Origin: Lutispora saccharofermentans
GTDB taxonomy: Bacteria; Bacillota; Clostridia; Lutisporales; Lutisporaceae
NCBI RefSeq assembly: GCF_024363565.1
Contig: NZ_JAJEKE010000005.1
Span: 62,001-126,000, forward strand
Direction: 5' to 3'
Length of the DNA stretch: 64,000 nucleotides
Of this stretch, positions 9,393 through 18,113 are shown one piece after another. The notes under the pieces were generated by a model. The model made no database searches, was not told the DNA's origin, and saw nothing but the letters and a program-made list of their open reading frames with translations. Within the stretch, counting starts at the first letter, position 1. Each line of letters starts with the position of its first letter. Position numbers and translations under genes: made by a program.

Positions 9393-9427
9393 ATTTTAAG
9401 GAAATTTTAAGGTTGTGCCGTTAGAAT
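9393..9427 (+). promoter_or_regulatory. Response-regulator-type direct repeats and -10 of efflux operon 2
   Basis: ATTTTAAGG occurs at 9393-9401 and again at 9404-9412, a period of 11 bp as in PhoB/OmpR-family boxes. TAGAAT (9422-9427) follows at the distance expected if the boxes overlap or replace a -35 element. This is inference from spacing; binding by the regulator at 8624 is not proven. Confidence 0.5.
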
Positions 9428-9463
9428 GTAAACAACGAATCTATCGTTAGGGAGGTAAAATAA

Positions 9464-11290
9464 TTGAGCACACCAAATACTGCAACTATTATAAAAACCA
9501 GAAGGAAAAGAATATTGAATTCAAAAGCCATATTTATATTCCTTTTATTAGCTATAGGGGCATTGATAAGCTTTTACTACGTTAAATCAAAAGCTTCAAC
9601 CAAAGGTGAAATCATACAGCAGACAGCTGCGGCAAGGCGCGGCGATCTTAAGGTGTCCATAAGCGGCTCCGGCACGCTGGCATCCTCCAGCACCCTCACC
9701 GCTCTGTCAAATGTAGAAGGCACCATAAGCCAGATATACTTTAAGGACGGAGACAGTATAGAAGCAGGCAGCCTCATCATGGAGCTGGACAGCGGAGAAG
9801 CCAGGCTCAATGTAAAGAAGCTGGAAAACAGCATAGCCCAGGCCCGGCTATCCAGAGACCAGATATTAAAATCCCTGGACAGCAGCCAGATCATCGCTCC
9901 CATATCGGGTCAAATAGCAGATATAAAATTCAAAGAAGGCGACAATGCAGGCAAAGACAGCACCTTGCTCACAATAACCGACAAAAGCAAGCTAAAGCTG
10001 CTGCTTCCTTTTAACAACGCCTATAAAAGTATGCTCCAGCCGGGCCAAAAGGCTGTCATATATGGCTTTGACAGCTCCTTAAGCGAGATGAACAAGCTTG
10101 AGGGGACCATATCCTTCATAAGTTCCACCGCAGAAGACACAGAAGAAGCCCAGCCATATAATGTGGAGTTTACCATAGCTAACCCGGGATACCTGGACGA
10201 TACCATGATAGCCAGCGCAGAAATCGCTGTCTCCGGTCAAACATTAAAAAGCATAGGAAGCGCCAAGCTCTCCTATATGGACAGCATCGCAGTAAAAACT
10301 GAAACAGGAGGCCTCATTGAAACCCTCGATGCAGCCCTAGGCCAATATGTAAAAAAAGGAGATGTACTGGCAAATATCACAAATGATGATCTCTCCATAG
10401 AATTGGAAACAAAGAATCTTAATATAGAAGACATGGAAAGCCAGCTTGAATACGCAATTGCCAAACTGTCCGAATACAAAATCTACTCCACAATAAGCGG
10501 CATACTGTCAATAAGCGAGGTTAAAAAGGGAGATGGAGTGAAGTCAGGCCAGACAGTTTTCAAGGTGTCCAATTATGATCTGATGGAATTCCAGATACCC
10601 GTCGATGAGCTGGATATCGCAAAGATACAGACAAATCAAGCCGTAAACGTCACCGTAGATGCACTGCCGGAAACCTCTGCCAAGCCTTTGAAGGGAATAG
10701 TGACCAAAATTGCTCAGGAAGGAACCTCCAGCAACGGCGTGACCACTTATCCGGTAACTGTGCAGCTGACAGAAAGCAACAGCAGCCTGAAGGTAGGCAT
10801 GAATGCCAATGGAGAAATAATAGTCAATGAAAAAACAAATGCACTATATGTACCTATTGAAGCTGTACAAAAAAGAGAAAACAGCAATATAGTTTTTGTG
10901 AAGAGCGATGAAGCAGGGGCTCAGCCTGGCGCTCAAAGCAACAGGCAGAACCGGACAAACCAGCAAGCGTCTTCAGGACAGCAGGCTCCTGTGAGACAGC
11001 AAAGCGGAACTCAAGAACAAGCTTCTGACAACAGCTCAGAAACAAGATCCGTAAACAGGCCCCAATCCGGTGGCTACTATGCAGGAGCAGCCCCAAAAAC
11101 TGTAGAGGTGGGCATAAACAATGATGAATACATAGAAATCATAAGCGGCTTGAAGGAAGGGGATATAGTGATACTTCCGCAGGTAAGCTCCGGTTCGGGC
11201 TCTGCAAACTCTCAAAACAGGTACAACAGAACCGGAGGCGGGATGCCGGGAGGAATGCCTGTAACTATAACCAGGGAGCAAGGAAGGTAA
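9464..11290 (+). CDS. HlyD/MacA-type membrane fusion protein (efflux adaptor 2), long form
   Basis: Product of 608 aa, much longer than its paralogue at 2992. An N-terminal membrane helix (residues about 22-42) precedes two successive lipoyl-like units, one around 55-175 (YFKDGDSIEAGSLIMELDSGE) and one around 270-360 (LGQYVKKGDVLANI, VKKGDGVKSGQTVFKV). The barrel domains follow. The C-terminal part carries a low-complexity Q/S/N-rich stretch (about 485-545) before the usual GLKEGDIVILP element and a glycine-rich tail. The TTG start is chosen because GGGAGGT sits nine bases upstream. It is the first gene of the second efflux operon. The duplicated lipoyl region suggests a longer adaptor tube or a fusion. 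Confidence 0.85.
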   Translation: MSTPNTATIIKTRRKRILNSKAIFIFLLLAIGALISFYYVKSKASTKGEIIQQTAAARRGDLKVSISGSGTLASSSTLTALSNVEGTISQIYFKDGDSIEAGSLIMELDSGEARLNVKKLENSIAQARLSRDQILKSLDSSQIIAPISGQIADIKFKEGDNAGKDSTLLTITDKSKLKLLLPFNNAYKSMLQPGQKAVIYGFDSSLSEMNKLEGTISFISSTAEDTEEAQPYNVEFTIANPGYLDDTMIASAEIAVSGQTLKSIGSAKLSYMDSIAVKTETGGLIETLDAALGQYVKKGDVLANITNDDLSIELETKNLNIEDMESQLEYAIAKLSEYKIYSTISGILSISEVKKGDGVKSGQTVFKVSNYDLMEFQIPVDELDIAKIQTNQAVNVTVDALPETSAKPLKGIVTKIAQEGTSSNGVTTYPVTVQLTESNSSLKVGMNANGEIIVNEKTNALYVPIEAVQKRENSNIVFVKSDEAGAQPGAQSNRQNRTNQQASSGQQAPVRQQSGTQEQASDNSSETRSVNRPQSGGYYAGAAPKTVEVGINNDEYIEIISGLKEGDIVILPQVSSGSGSANSQNRYNRTGGGMPGGMPVTITREQGR

Positions 11291-11307
11291 TTGGAGGTAA
11301 TTTATGT

Positions 11308-11985
11308 ATGATACAGATATATGATATGTGCAAGGCCTATCAGATAAATCAAATAAGTATACAAGCACTGAAAAATATAAACCTGCATATAAAGCAAAAT
11401 GAATTTGTGGCTATAGTGGGTCCTTCAGGCTCAGGCAAATCTACCCTTATGAACATGATGGGCTGCCTGGATGTCCCTACCTCCGGCACTTATATCCTGG
11501 ACAACGAGGAAGTCAGCAATCTCAATGATGATGAACTGGCTGATATAAGAAATAAAAAAATAGGCTTTATTTTTCAAAGCTTCAATCTGATACAAAAACT
11601 CACCGCCCTGGAAAATGTTGAGCTCCCCCTTATATATCTGGGTATAGGCGGCAAAGAAAGGCTTGGGAAAGCCAGGACTGCTTTGGAAAATGTAGGCTTA
11701 GGAGACAGGCTGGATCACAAGCCCAATGAGCTTTCCGGCGGACAGCAGCAAAGAGTGGCTGTAGCCCGGGCTCTTATCAATGATCCTCCCATCATCTTTG
11801 CCGATGAACCTACCGGAAACCTGGATACAAAATCCGGTGTAGAAATAATGAATTTGCTGAAAGAACTGCACAAAAAGGGCAATACTATAATACTCATCAC
11901 CCACGATAATGATATTGCCCGCCAAGCCGACAGGGTCATCAGAATCCATGACGGTGAAATAGTAGAAGACAGGCAGGTGGTTTAA
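11308..11985 (+). CDS. MacB-type ABC transporter ATPase 2
   Basis: Product of 225 aa with Walker [11 protein letters not shown]-loop FQSFNLIQ, signature LSGGQQQR, Walker B IIFADEPT and H-loop ITHD. It starts at ATG 11308 behind TTGGAGGT. It abuts the permease gene at 11986 with no gap. It is close in sequence to the ATPase at 4271, showing that the two modules arose by duplication. Confidence 0.92.
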   Translation: MIQIYDMCKAYQINQISIQALKNINLHIKQNEFVAIVGPSGSGKSTLMNMMGCLDVPTSGTYILDNEEVSNLNDDELADIRNKKIGFIFQSFNLIQKLTALENVELPLIYLGIGGKERLGKARTALENVGLGDRLDHKPNELSGGQQQRVAVARALINDPPIIFADEPTGNLDTKSGVEIMNLLKELHKKGNTIILITHDNDIARQADRVIRIHDGEIVEDRQVV

Positions 11986-13164
11986 ATGGGATTTATTCAG
12001 GCATATAAAATGGCCATCAAGAGCATTAGATCCAACAAGGGCAGATCCTTCCTCACCATGCTTGGAGTCATCATCGGAGTTGCATCCGTTATCTCCGCAG
12101 TTGCCTTTGCCCAGGGCAGTACTAAAAATATCACCGACTCCATACAGAAATTAGGCACCAACCTCATTCAGATAAATATTACAGGGAGAAACAGCAACAG
12201 GAATATGTCCTATGAGGATTTGAAGCAATTTGCAGAAGAAAACTCAGATATTATCGGGGCTGTAGCTCCCCAAACCAGCACCAGTGCAAAGGTCAAATAC
12301 GGCACCAAGAACATGGACACCACCATCATAGGCACTTCGCCTGAATATGAAAGCATAAGAAATGTCCATGTTACCCAGGGCAGATTTATCCTGGATTTCG
12401 ATGTGGACTACAGGCAAAATGTTGCATTAGTCGGCACTGCAATAGTAAATGAAATATTTGAGGGCAAGACCCCCATAGGGGAAAAGATAAAAATAAAAGG
12501 CCAGATATTTAAGGTTGTAGGAGTATTGGAGGAAAGGGCGGGCGGTGCGACCCGGTCCGATGACGACCAGATAATAATCCCTGTAACCTCATCCAGGCTG
12601 GTGACCGGAACCTCCGCCATCAGGAATTTCTCTGTGGAGGCAGCAAGCGCCGATAAAGTAAAAACAGCCATGGAAAGCCTGGAGGCCTTTTTACTGAAAA
12701 TCTACAAAAACCAAAATACCTACAGGGTATTTGACCAATCCCAGATGCTGGATACCTTAAACCAGGTTACAGGCTCCATGATGGTTGTTCTGGGCGGCAT
12801 AGCCGCCATATCTCTCATCGTGGGAGGCATCGGCATCATGAATATAATGCTTGTATCCGTCACAGAAAGGACAAAGGAAATAGGCATCAGGAAGGCTATA
12901 GGGGCCAAGAGAAAAAACATACTCACCCAATTTATGATAGAGTCCGCAGTTGTGACCGGCATAGGCGGCATATTGGGGCTCCTCCTGGGCTTTTCCATCA
13001 TCAGATTCGTCATAGGAGGCCTAAACATAGTTCCGGCCGTATACTCCATCCCCTGGGCGCTCATAGCCTTTGGAATATCTCTGCTTGTGGGGATAATATT
13101 CGGCCTGTTCCCGGCTTATAAAGCGGCCAGCCTCAATCCTATTGAGGCATTAAGATCAGAATAA
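11986..13164 (+). CDS. MacB/FtsX-type ABC permease 2
   Basis: Product of 392 aa. The N-terminal helix follows SNKGRSFLTMLGVIIGVASV. An extracytoplasmic domain (about 45-260) and three C-terminal helices follow, with [20 protein letters not shown] and the terminal LNPIEALRSE. The ATG follows the ATPase stop codon directly. A 560-bp repeat-rich gap separates it from the TolC-like gene that occupies the same position in the first module. Confidence 0.92.
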   Translation: MGFIQAYKMAIKSIRSNKGRSFLTMLGVIIGVASVISAVAFAQGSTKNITDSIQKLGTNLIQINITGRNSNRNMSYEDLKQFAEENSDIIGAVAPQTSTSAKVKYGTKNMDTTIIGTSPEYESIRNVHVTQGRFILDFDVDYRQNVALVGTAIVNEIFEGKTPIGEKIKIKGQIFKVVGVLEERAGGATRSDDDQIIIPVTSSRLVTGTSAIRNFSVEAASADKVKTAMESLEAFLLKIYKNQNTYRVFDQSQMLDTLNQVTGSMMVVLGGIAAISLIVGGIGIMNIMLVSVTERTKEIGIRKAIGAKRKNILTQFMIESAVVTGIGGILGLLLGFSIIRFVIGGLNIVPAVYSIPWALIAFGISLLVGIIFGLFPAYKAASLNPIEALRSE

Positions 13165-13165
13165 C

Positions 13166-13183
13166 GGGTCATCCTTATGACCC
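13166..13183 (+). terminator. Short hairpin after efflux permease 2
   Basis: GGGTCAT...ATGACCC stem with a 4-nt loop two bases after the stop codon, without a T tract. It may be a weak terminator or the outer edge of the repeat element that follows. Confidence 0.4.
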
Positions 13184-13185
13184 AG

Positions 13186-13703
13186 AACTCAGGATTCAGA
13201 GCTCAGGGCTCAGGGTGCATGTATTCCTTACGGGTCGTGGAGGACGGAAACCACGGATTTGCACGGATTTTTGCACGGAACTACACAGAAGGGTTAATAT
13301 AGCCTCTATTTAGCATAGCTTGTCATTGTTATGAAAGCCCAGCTTTGTTGTCATCCTGAGGGCTCTGCCCGAAGGATCTAATTTAAGATTCTTCAGTCGC
13401 TTTGCTCCTTCAGAATGACAGGAAATGTTTTCGTTTATCGTAGTGTGGGTACCACATGCAAATTCTGAGCATTGCGAAGAATCTTATACCCGTGAGCATT
13501 GCACAATAAAATATACTGCGGTATTCCTCTTGGGTTTAAGATCCTTCAGTCGTGCCTCCCTCAGGATGACATTAACAGTGTTTTATAAAAGTGAAGCCTT
13601 CAGTGTCTTTCAGTGTATTTCCGTGGTTTCCGTACCCCAAGACCCAAAAGGAATACCCAAAGCCAGAGGCCAGAAGCTAGTGGCCAGAGGCTAGAGGCTA
13701 GAA
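13186..13703. repeat. Composite nested palindromic repeat element with heptad-repeat edges
   Basis: This non-coding stretch fills the gap between permease 2 and its TolC-like partner. Its outer edges are 7-bp tandem repeats (AACTCAG-type at 13186-13213; GCCAGAG/GCTAGAA-type, six copies, at 13662-13703). Inside these is a long imperfect inverted repeat: 13222-13292 matches the reverse complement of 13597-13655, including TCCGTGGTTTCCGT. At the core are two TGTCATCCTGAG/GAAGGATCT-type palindromes (13349-13420 and 13462-13571), similar in style to dispersed intergenic repeats of many bacterial genomes. No gene is visible. The nesting suggests successive insertions or a MITE-like unit. Confidence 0.65.
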
Positions 13704-13724
13704 ACTGACTAAAGGAGTGATAGA

Positions 13725-14870
13725 ATGAAATATAGAATACTTCCGCTTATACTTATATTTACTTTGCTGCTGGGCGCGGCAGCCAATGCAGAGCCTAAAT
13801 TCCGCTACAGCTTTGATGAAGCCTTTGATATGGCTCTCAAAAACTCCGCAGAATATAAATCCAAGGACAATGCAATAAGCAAGGCCTACGACAATTATGA
13901 AAAACAAGAGAAAGCTGCCCCTGCAGAAGTAAAATTCAATGTAGGAAATTTTAAAAAATTCATAACGGACCAGGTCGATCCTTATGTCAAGGTAGAAGAT
14001 GCCTATTCAAGCTATCAGCAGACCATACTGGACAGGGAAAATGCAAAGATCAACCTTGCGCTGAACCTGAGATCAGCCGTAATAGCTATAGAAAATGCCG
14101 AAATGGCTATGGAAGAGGCAAATGCCAATAAAAAAGTCTGGGAAGAAGAGCTAAAGCTTCTGGACCTTAGGCTGGACAAAAACCTCATATCCAAAACGGA
14201 ATACAAAAATAAGAAAGCAGATCTGGAAAGCAAGATCAAAGGACTGGACAAGGAACAGAAGGCCCTGGACGAAGCCTATTATAACCTGAATTCCCTCCTT
14301 GGCCGCGAAAATGAAAAAGACATAGTCATAACCCTCAATGATACTGTAGTCCCGCTGGAAAGGCTGGATCTGGAGCAAATAAAAAAGGATATGATAAAGA
14401 AGGATGCAAGCTTAAATCAGAAAAGCAATCAGAGATATTCGAAAAAAGTTTATTTTGACCTGGTAGAAGAAAGATATCTGAAATATGACCTGGACAAATT
14501 CACAGACTCCATGAGATATGATATGACCGAAATGTATGAAGAGGCTAAGGAAGATTTTGAAGCTGCCGGATCAGATTATGAAAAGGCTCTTGCTTCCTTC
14601 GGCAAGGACTTCGACAAGATGATAGAGAGCATAAACGATAACCTCGAAGAGATCAGCAGCATTGAAGAAGAAATATTGGAAGAACAACAAAGCATAGAAT
14701 TATATAGAATAAAATATGAAGCCAGGATGATCTCTAAAAATGAATATGATAGTAAGCTTAGTAATCTGTCTATCCTCCGTAACAAACAAAAAGCCTCGCT
14801 GCTGGAGCTCAATCAAAAATATGCAAAGCTCCTTTCCTGCAGCGATTTGGAAAAAGTGGTAAAGCAATGA
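13725..14870 (+). CDS. Small TolC-like secreted helical protein 2
   Basis: Product of 381 aa, a clear paralogue of 6193-7341 across its length. It shares FRYSFDEAFDMALKNSAEYK, SLLGRENEKDIVITLNDTVVPLERLDLEQIKKDMIKKD, and the end YAKLLSCSDLEKVVK. A signal peptide covers residues 1-21 (ending near ANA). The mature part is helical coiled coil with the duplicated TolC-style repeat. It starts with ATG behind AAAGGAGTGAT. It presumably completes the second efflux module, though the repeat element upstream may have separated its transcription. It is shorter than typical TolC and has no obvious membrane strands. Confidence 0.7.
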   Translation: MKYRILPLILIFTLLLGAAANAEPKFRYSFDEAFDMALKNSAEYKSKDNAISKAYDNYEKQEKAAPAEVKFNVGNFKKFITDQVDPYVKVEDAYSSYQQTILDRENAKINLALNLRSAVIAIENAEMAMEEANANKKVWEEELKLLDLRLDKNLISKTEYKNKKADLESKIKGLDKEQKALDEAYYNLNSLLGRENEKDIVITLNDTVVPLERLDLEQIKKDMIKKDASLNQKSNQRYSKKVYFDLVEERYLKYDLDKFTDSMRYDMTEMYEEAKEDFEAAGSDYEKALASFGKDFDKMIESINDNLEEISSIEEEILEEQQSIELYRIKYEARMISKNEYDSKLSNLSILRNKQKASLLELNQKYAKLLSCSDLEKVVKQ

Positions 14871-14930
14871 CTTGAACTAATGGCCTACCTTATGTTAACA
14901 TTATATACAAATCAGAAGGAAAGGGTCGTG

Positions 14931-15755
14931 ATGTTAGGGTTGAACCAAAAAATAAGTCTGTACGGATTTAATAATCTGACAAAAACTTTGAGCTTTAACA
15001 TTTATGATATCTGTTATGCTAAAACTGAAAGGGACAAAAATGACTATATTACCTATATCGACGAGCAATACAACTCGGAGCGCTTGACAAATATCCTTTG
15101 CGAAGTGACCAAAATAATAGGGGCCAATATACTCAATATTTCCAAGCAGGATTATGATCCTCAGGGGGCGAGTGTTGCAATCCTCATTACAGAAGACGGA
15201 ATGCCCTGTAATTCGATCGATCCTTCCTGCAACAAAGGTGATCTGTCGCACTTGAGAGATTGTGTTGTGGCGCATTTAGATAAAAGTCATGTTACGGTTC
15301 ATTCCTACCCGGAAAGCCATCCGGACAATGATGTTTCTACATTCAGAGTAGATATTGATGTTTCAACCTGCGGTGAAATATCGCCATTAAATGCCCTCAA
15401 TTTTCTCATAGGCAGCTTTGACTCAGATATAATAACCATTGATTACAGGGTCAGGGGTTTTACCAGGGATGTAAATGGGCATAAATACTTCATGGACCAT
15501 GGGATCAGTTCAATACAAAATTATATAGACAATGAGACTCTGAAAAGATACGATGCAATAGATGTAAACGTGTATAATTCCAATATATTTCACACCAAGA
15601 TGATGATAAAGGAAATCGATTTAAACAACTATCTGTTTAATACAGACCCTCATGATTTGAATCCTGAGGAAAGACGCAGCATAAGAAATAATCTCTCAAA
15701 AGAAATGATAGAAATATATCACGGCCTTAACATCTATGACCGTATGGAAGAATAA
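14931..15755 (+). CDS. speD: S-adenosylmethionine decarboxylase proenzyme (E. coli-type)
   Basis: Makes decarboxylated SAM, the aminopropyl donor for spermidine. The 274-aa protein is close to the 264 aa of the E. coli-type enzyme. Self-cleavage should occur in [17 protein letters not shown] between Lys118 and Ser119, the serine becoming the pyruvoyl cofactor. Other family marks are [20 protein letters not shown] and [12 protein letters not shown]. Start at ATG 14931 is chosen for the AAGGAAAGGG site; an in-frame upstream ATG at 14880 has none. It is followed 19 bp later by speE, forming a two-gene spermidine operon. Confidence 0.93.
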   Translation: MLGLNQKISLYGFNNLTKTLSFNIYDICYAKTERDKNDYITYIDEQYNSERLTNILCEVTKIIGANILNISKQDYDPQGASVAILITEDGMPCNSIDPSCNKGDLSHLRDCVVAHLDKSHVTVHSYPESHPDNDVSTFRVDIDVSTCGEISPLNALNFLIGSFDSDIITIDYRVRGFTRDVNGHKYFMDHGISSIQNYIDNETLKRYDAIDVNVYNSNIFHTKMMIKEIDLNNYLFNTDPHDLNPEERRSIRNNLSKEMIEIYHGLNIYDRMEE

Positions 15756-15774
15756 TCGGTTGAGGAGGTTTGAG

Positions 15775-16623
15775 ATGGAACTCTGGTTTACAGAAGAGCA
15801 CACGGATAATGTGCGCTTTACAATGAAAGTAGATAAGCATATATTCAGCGAACAAAGCCCTTTTCAAAGAATAGATTTCCTGGATACCTATGAATTCGGA
15901 CGAGTTTTTGCTTTAGACGGCATAATCATGCTTACCCAAAGGGACGAATTTATCTATCACGATATGATAGTACATGTGCCTATGGCTGCCAATCCCAATA
16001 TCAAAAAGGTTCTGGTCATCGGCGGCGGTGATGGAGGCTCTGTAAGGGAGCTGACCAGATACAGCACTGTTGAAAGCATTGAAATGGTGGAGATAGACCG
16101 AAGGGTGGTTGAGTGCTGCAGGGACTTCCTGCCGCAGACGTCATCAAAGCTGGATGATCCAAGAGTGAAGCTTTTTTATGAAGACGGCATAAAGTTTATC
16201 AGCACCAAGCATAAGGAATATGATTTGATAATCGTTGATTCTACAGACCCTATCGGCCCGGGAGAAGGTCTCTTCACAGAAGCATTCTACAAAAACTGCT
16301 TTGAAGCCTTGAAGGATGACGGCATACTGGTGAATCAGCATGAAAGCCCTTATTATGAAAATACAGCAAGCTTAATGAAAAGAACTCATAAAAGAATAAA
16401 GCAGTTTTTCCCCATAGCCAAAGTATACCAGATCCATATACCCACCTATGCTTCAGGGCATTGGCTCTTTGGATTTGCATCAAAGAAATATGACCCGGTG
16501 AAGGATCTGGATGATAAAGCCTGGAACAGCCTGGGGCTGGAGACTAAGTATTATAACACGGAGCTTCACAAAGCCTCCTTCGCCCTGCCAAATTACGTTA
16601 TAAAAATGCTGGAAGAAGCTTGA
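15775..16623 (+). CDS. speE: Spermidine synthase
   Basis: Transfers the aminopropyl group from decarboxylated SAM to putrescine. The product is 282 aa, the usual length. A small N-terminal beta domain precedes a Rossmann methyltransferase-like domain with VIGGGDGGSVREL (cofactor loop) and EIDRRVVECC. The catalytic region is VDSTDPIGPGEGLFTEAFY, and HIPTYASGHWLFGFASK lies near the C-terminus. Start at ATG 15775 has GAGGAGG eight bases upstream. It is coupled with speD. Confidence 0.95.
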   Translation: MELWFTEEHTDNVRFTMKVDKHIFSEQSPFQRIDFLDTYEFGRVFALDGIIMLTQRDEFIYHDMIVHVPMAANPNIKKVLVIGGGDGGSVRELTRYSTVESIEMVEIDRRVVECCRDFLPQTSSKLDDPRVKLFYEDGIKFISTKHKEYDLIIVDSTDPIGPGEGLFTEAFYKNCFEALKDDGILVNQHESPYYENTASLMKRTHKRIKQFFPIAKVYQIHIPTYASGHWLFGFASKKYDPVKDLDDKAWNSLGLETKYYNTELHKASFALPNYVIKMLEEA

Positions 16624-16632
16624 ACGAGACTT

Positions 16633-16735
16633 CATTCAGAGGGGGATTCAACCCCCACTGAATGTTAGTCGAGTCCATACTGGACTTAGCCGCTCTTGGC
16701 ACCCGCCGCCTATAGAGGCGGGGGTCTTAGAGCGG
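16633..16735 (-). ncRNA. Candidate relic of an IS605-type right end / omega-RNA scaffold
   Basis: Read on the minus strand, a long hairpin (arms 16735-16729 and 16696-16690 with an inner CCGCC/GGCGG stem) is followed by a small AGTCCA/TGGACT hairpin (16672-16686). After a TAACATTCAGTGGGGG lead-in comes a hairpin with 7-bp plus 5-bp stems (16633-16664). This order of hairpins resembles, from memory, the 3' end of tnpB genes and their omega RNAs in IS200/IS605 elements. No tnpA or tnpB is present. The right end would abut the last bases of speE. An alternative is a decayed structured leader or attenuator. Confidence 0.4.
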
Positions 16736-16754
16736 GTTAGTTCAGTGATAAAAT

Positions 16755-16782
16755 AAAAAACCCGGAATTTCCGGGTTTTTTT
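16755..16782. terminator. Bidirectional terminator between speE and the lipoprotein gene
   Basis: A-run, CCCGGA/TCCGGG stem with a 3-nt loop, and a run of seven T. It works for both converging genes. Confidence 0.85.
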
Positions 16783-16784
16783 AA

Positions 16785-17984
16785 TTAATTCATATCTGTG
16801 CTCATATTCACTTCTGTATTCGTATTCATGCTCTTATTCATAATATCTGTTATGTCTATGGAATTGCTCTCATTTACCACTGGCATATCTATCTGCATAG
16901 GAGCATTTATATTATAAACCTTTGTGCTGAAGCTCATATCCAGCTTCAGTATGCCGCTGCTCGCCGGCTCCTCTTCTCCCATGGCTTTCCCTATGGCTTT
17001 AATATTAACTTCCAATGGAATGCTTCCGGCTTCATGAGCAATATATCCATCGCTATTGATACCGTATTCCAGTACGATACCCTTATCTCCTATAATCTTT
17101 ACGTCTTTGAAAGTATCCATAAAGGTGTTAAACTTTTCCTTTAAACTCGGCAGCTCTTTTTTTAATTCATCCAATTCCAGGTTGACTTTTTCTTGATTTA
17201 ACTGCGGCTCTTGCTTTGCATTTGTATCTACAATTTTTGATACTAAATTTATATACTGTTCTATAAACTCTATAGTATCTTTGCTATCAATTGCATAATT
17301 TACTGTATATCTTACAAGATTTTTGAAAGCTGCGTCATCTAATTTCACTTCGTAAATAGATAATTCTTTTCCATCAACAGTTCTTTTTTCCTTATATTTT
17401 GCTACCTCAAATCCAGGATTGAATTTTTCCTGAGAATCTTTGATGAACTTGGCAATTTGAGACTGCATTTCCTTAGAGAATTTAAAAACCTCATTAACAT
17501 TGATCTGTTCTTGAGTTTCACCCATCATCTTATAAAAATCATATACTAAATATTCTTTAGTATTATCTTCCGGATACATAGAATTCATAATAAGCGGCGG
17601 CATCTTGATGATTTCTATTAATTTAGGTTTATCGCCGGACATATCTGTATCAACCCATACTTCCATGTCCATGGCCATACCTGAAAAGCTTAAATTGGTA
17701 TCTACTGCTCCTCTGGCAGAAGTCTTTTCTTTATTTTGTACCATTTTTTGGTGCATATTAATTTCCAGAGGATTCATCATACTGGTTACTTGTTGTAGAT
17801 TCTTCTGTTCTTCTTCAGAGAAGCCTTCTCCCGTCATAGTAAAGCTAAAAGAAATATCGCTCTCCATAGAAGTAACATCCTGCATTTTGTTAACAGCATT
17901 GTAAAGTTTCAGCTCATTGCTGGTACATCCGGCAAAAACCATTGCTAATACCAGCACTAAAGCTATAATTGATGTTTTTTTCAA
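16785..17984 (-). CDS. Lipoprotein of unknown function
   Basis: Product of 399 aa with a lipoprotein signal peptide: positively charged MKKT, a hydrophobic core and the lipobox VFAGC with Cys20 as the lipidation site. The mature protein is mixed alpha/beta. It carries repeated amphipathic segments resembling the LolA/LppX-like lipoprotein fold found in clostridial DUF6612-type proteins, as suggested by 'NKMQDVTSMESDISFSFTM' early on. It has no enzymatic motifs. It starts at ATG 17984 with GGAGGAG upstream. It is transcribed separately, upstream of the bidirectional terminator at 16755. The fold assignment is tentative. Confidence 0.7.
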   Translation of the reverse strand: MKKTSIIALVLVLAMVFAGCTSNELKLYNAVNKMQDVTSMESDISFSFTMTGEGFSEEEQKNLQQVTSMMNPLEINMHQKMVQNKEKTSARGAVDTNLSFSGMAMDMEVWVDTDMSGDKPKLIEIIKMPPLIMNSMYPEDNTKEYLVYDFYKMMGETQEQINVNEVFKFSKEMQSQIAKFIKDSQEKFNPGFEVAKYKEKRTVDGKELSIYEVKLDDAAFKNLVRYTVNYAIDSKDTIEFIEQYINLVSKIVDTNAKQEPQLNQEKVNLELDELKKELPSLKEKFNTFMDTFKDVKIIGDKGIVLEYGINSDGYIAHEAGSIPLEVNIKAIGKAMGEEEPASSGILKLDMSFSTKVYNINAPMQIDMPVVNESNSIDITDIMNKSMNTNTEVNMSTDMN

Positions 17985-18113
17985 GTCTTTCTCCTCCTGC
18001 TATATAATGATTGTGTTTCTTTAAATTGCTGGGTTTTCCACACAAAGCCATTATATATCAGACCTCACCCGTTGTAAATAGGAGGAGGATCTCAAAGCTT
18101 CAGCCGGAGCCTT

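Noticed and set aside
13349..13571. CRISPR-like repeats
   Set aside because: Repeats are palindromic, imperfect and not regularly spaced; they fit dispersed intergenic repeats instead.
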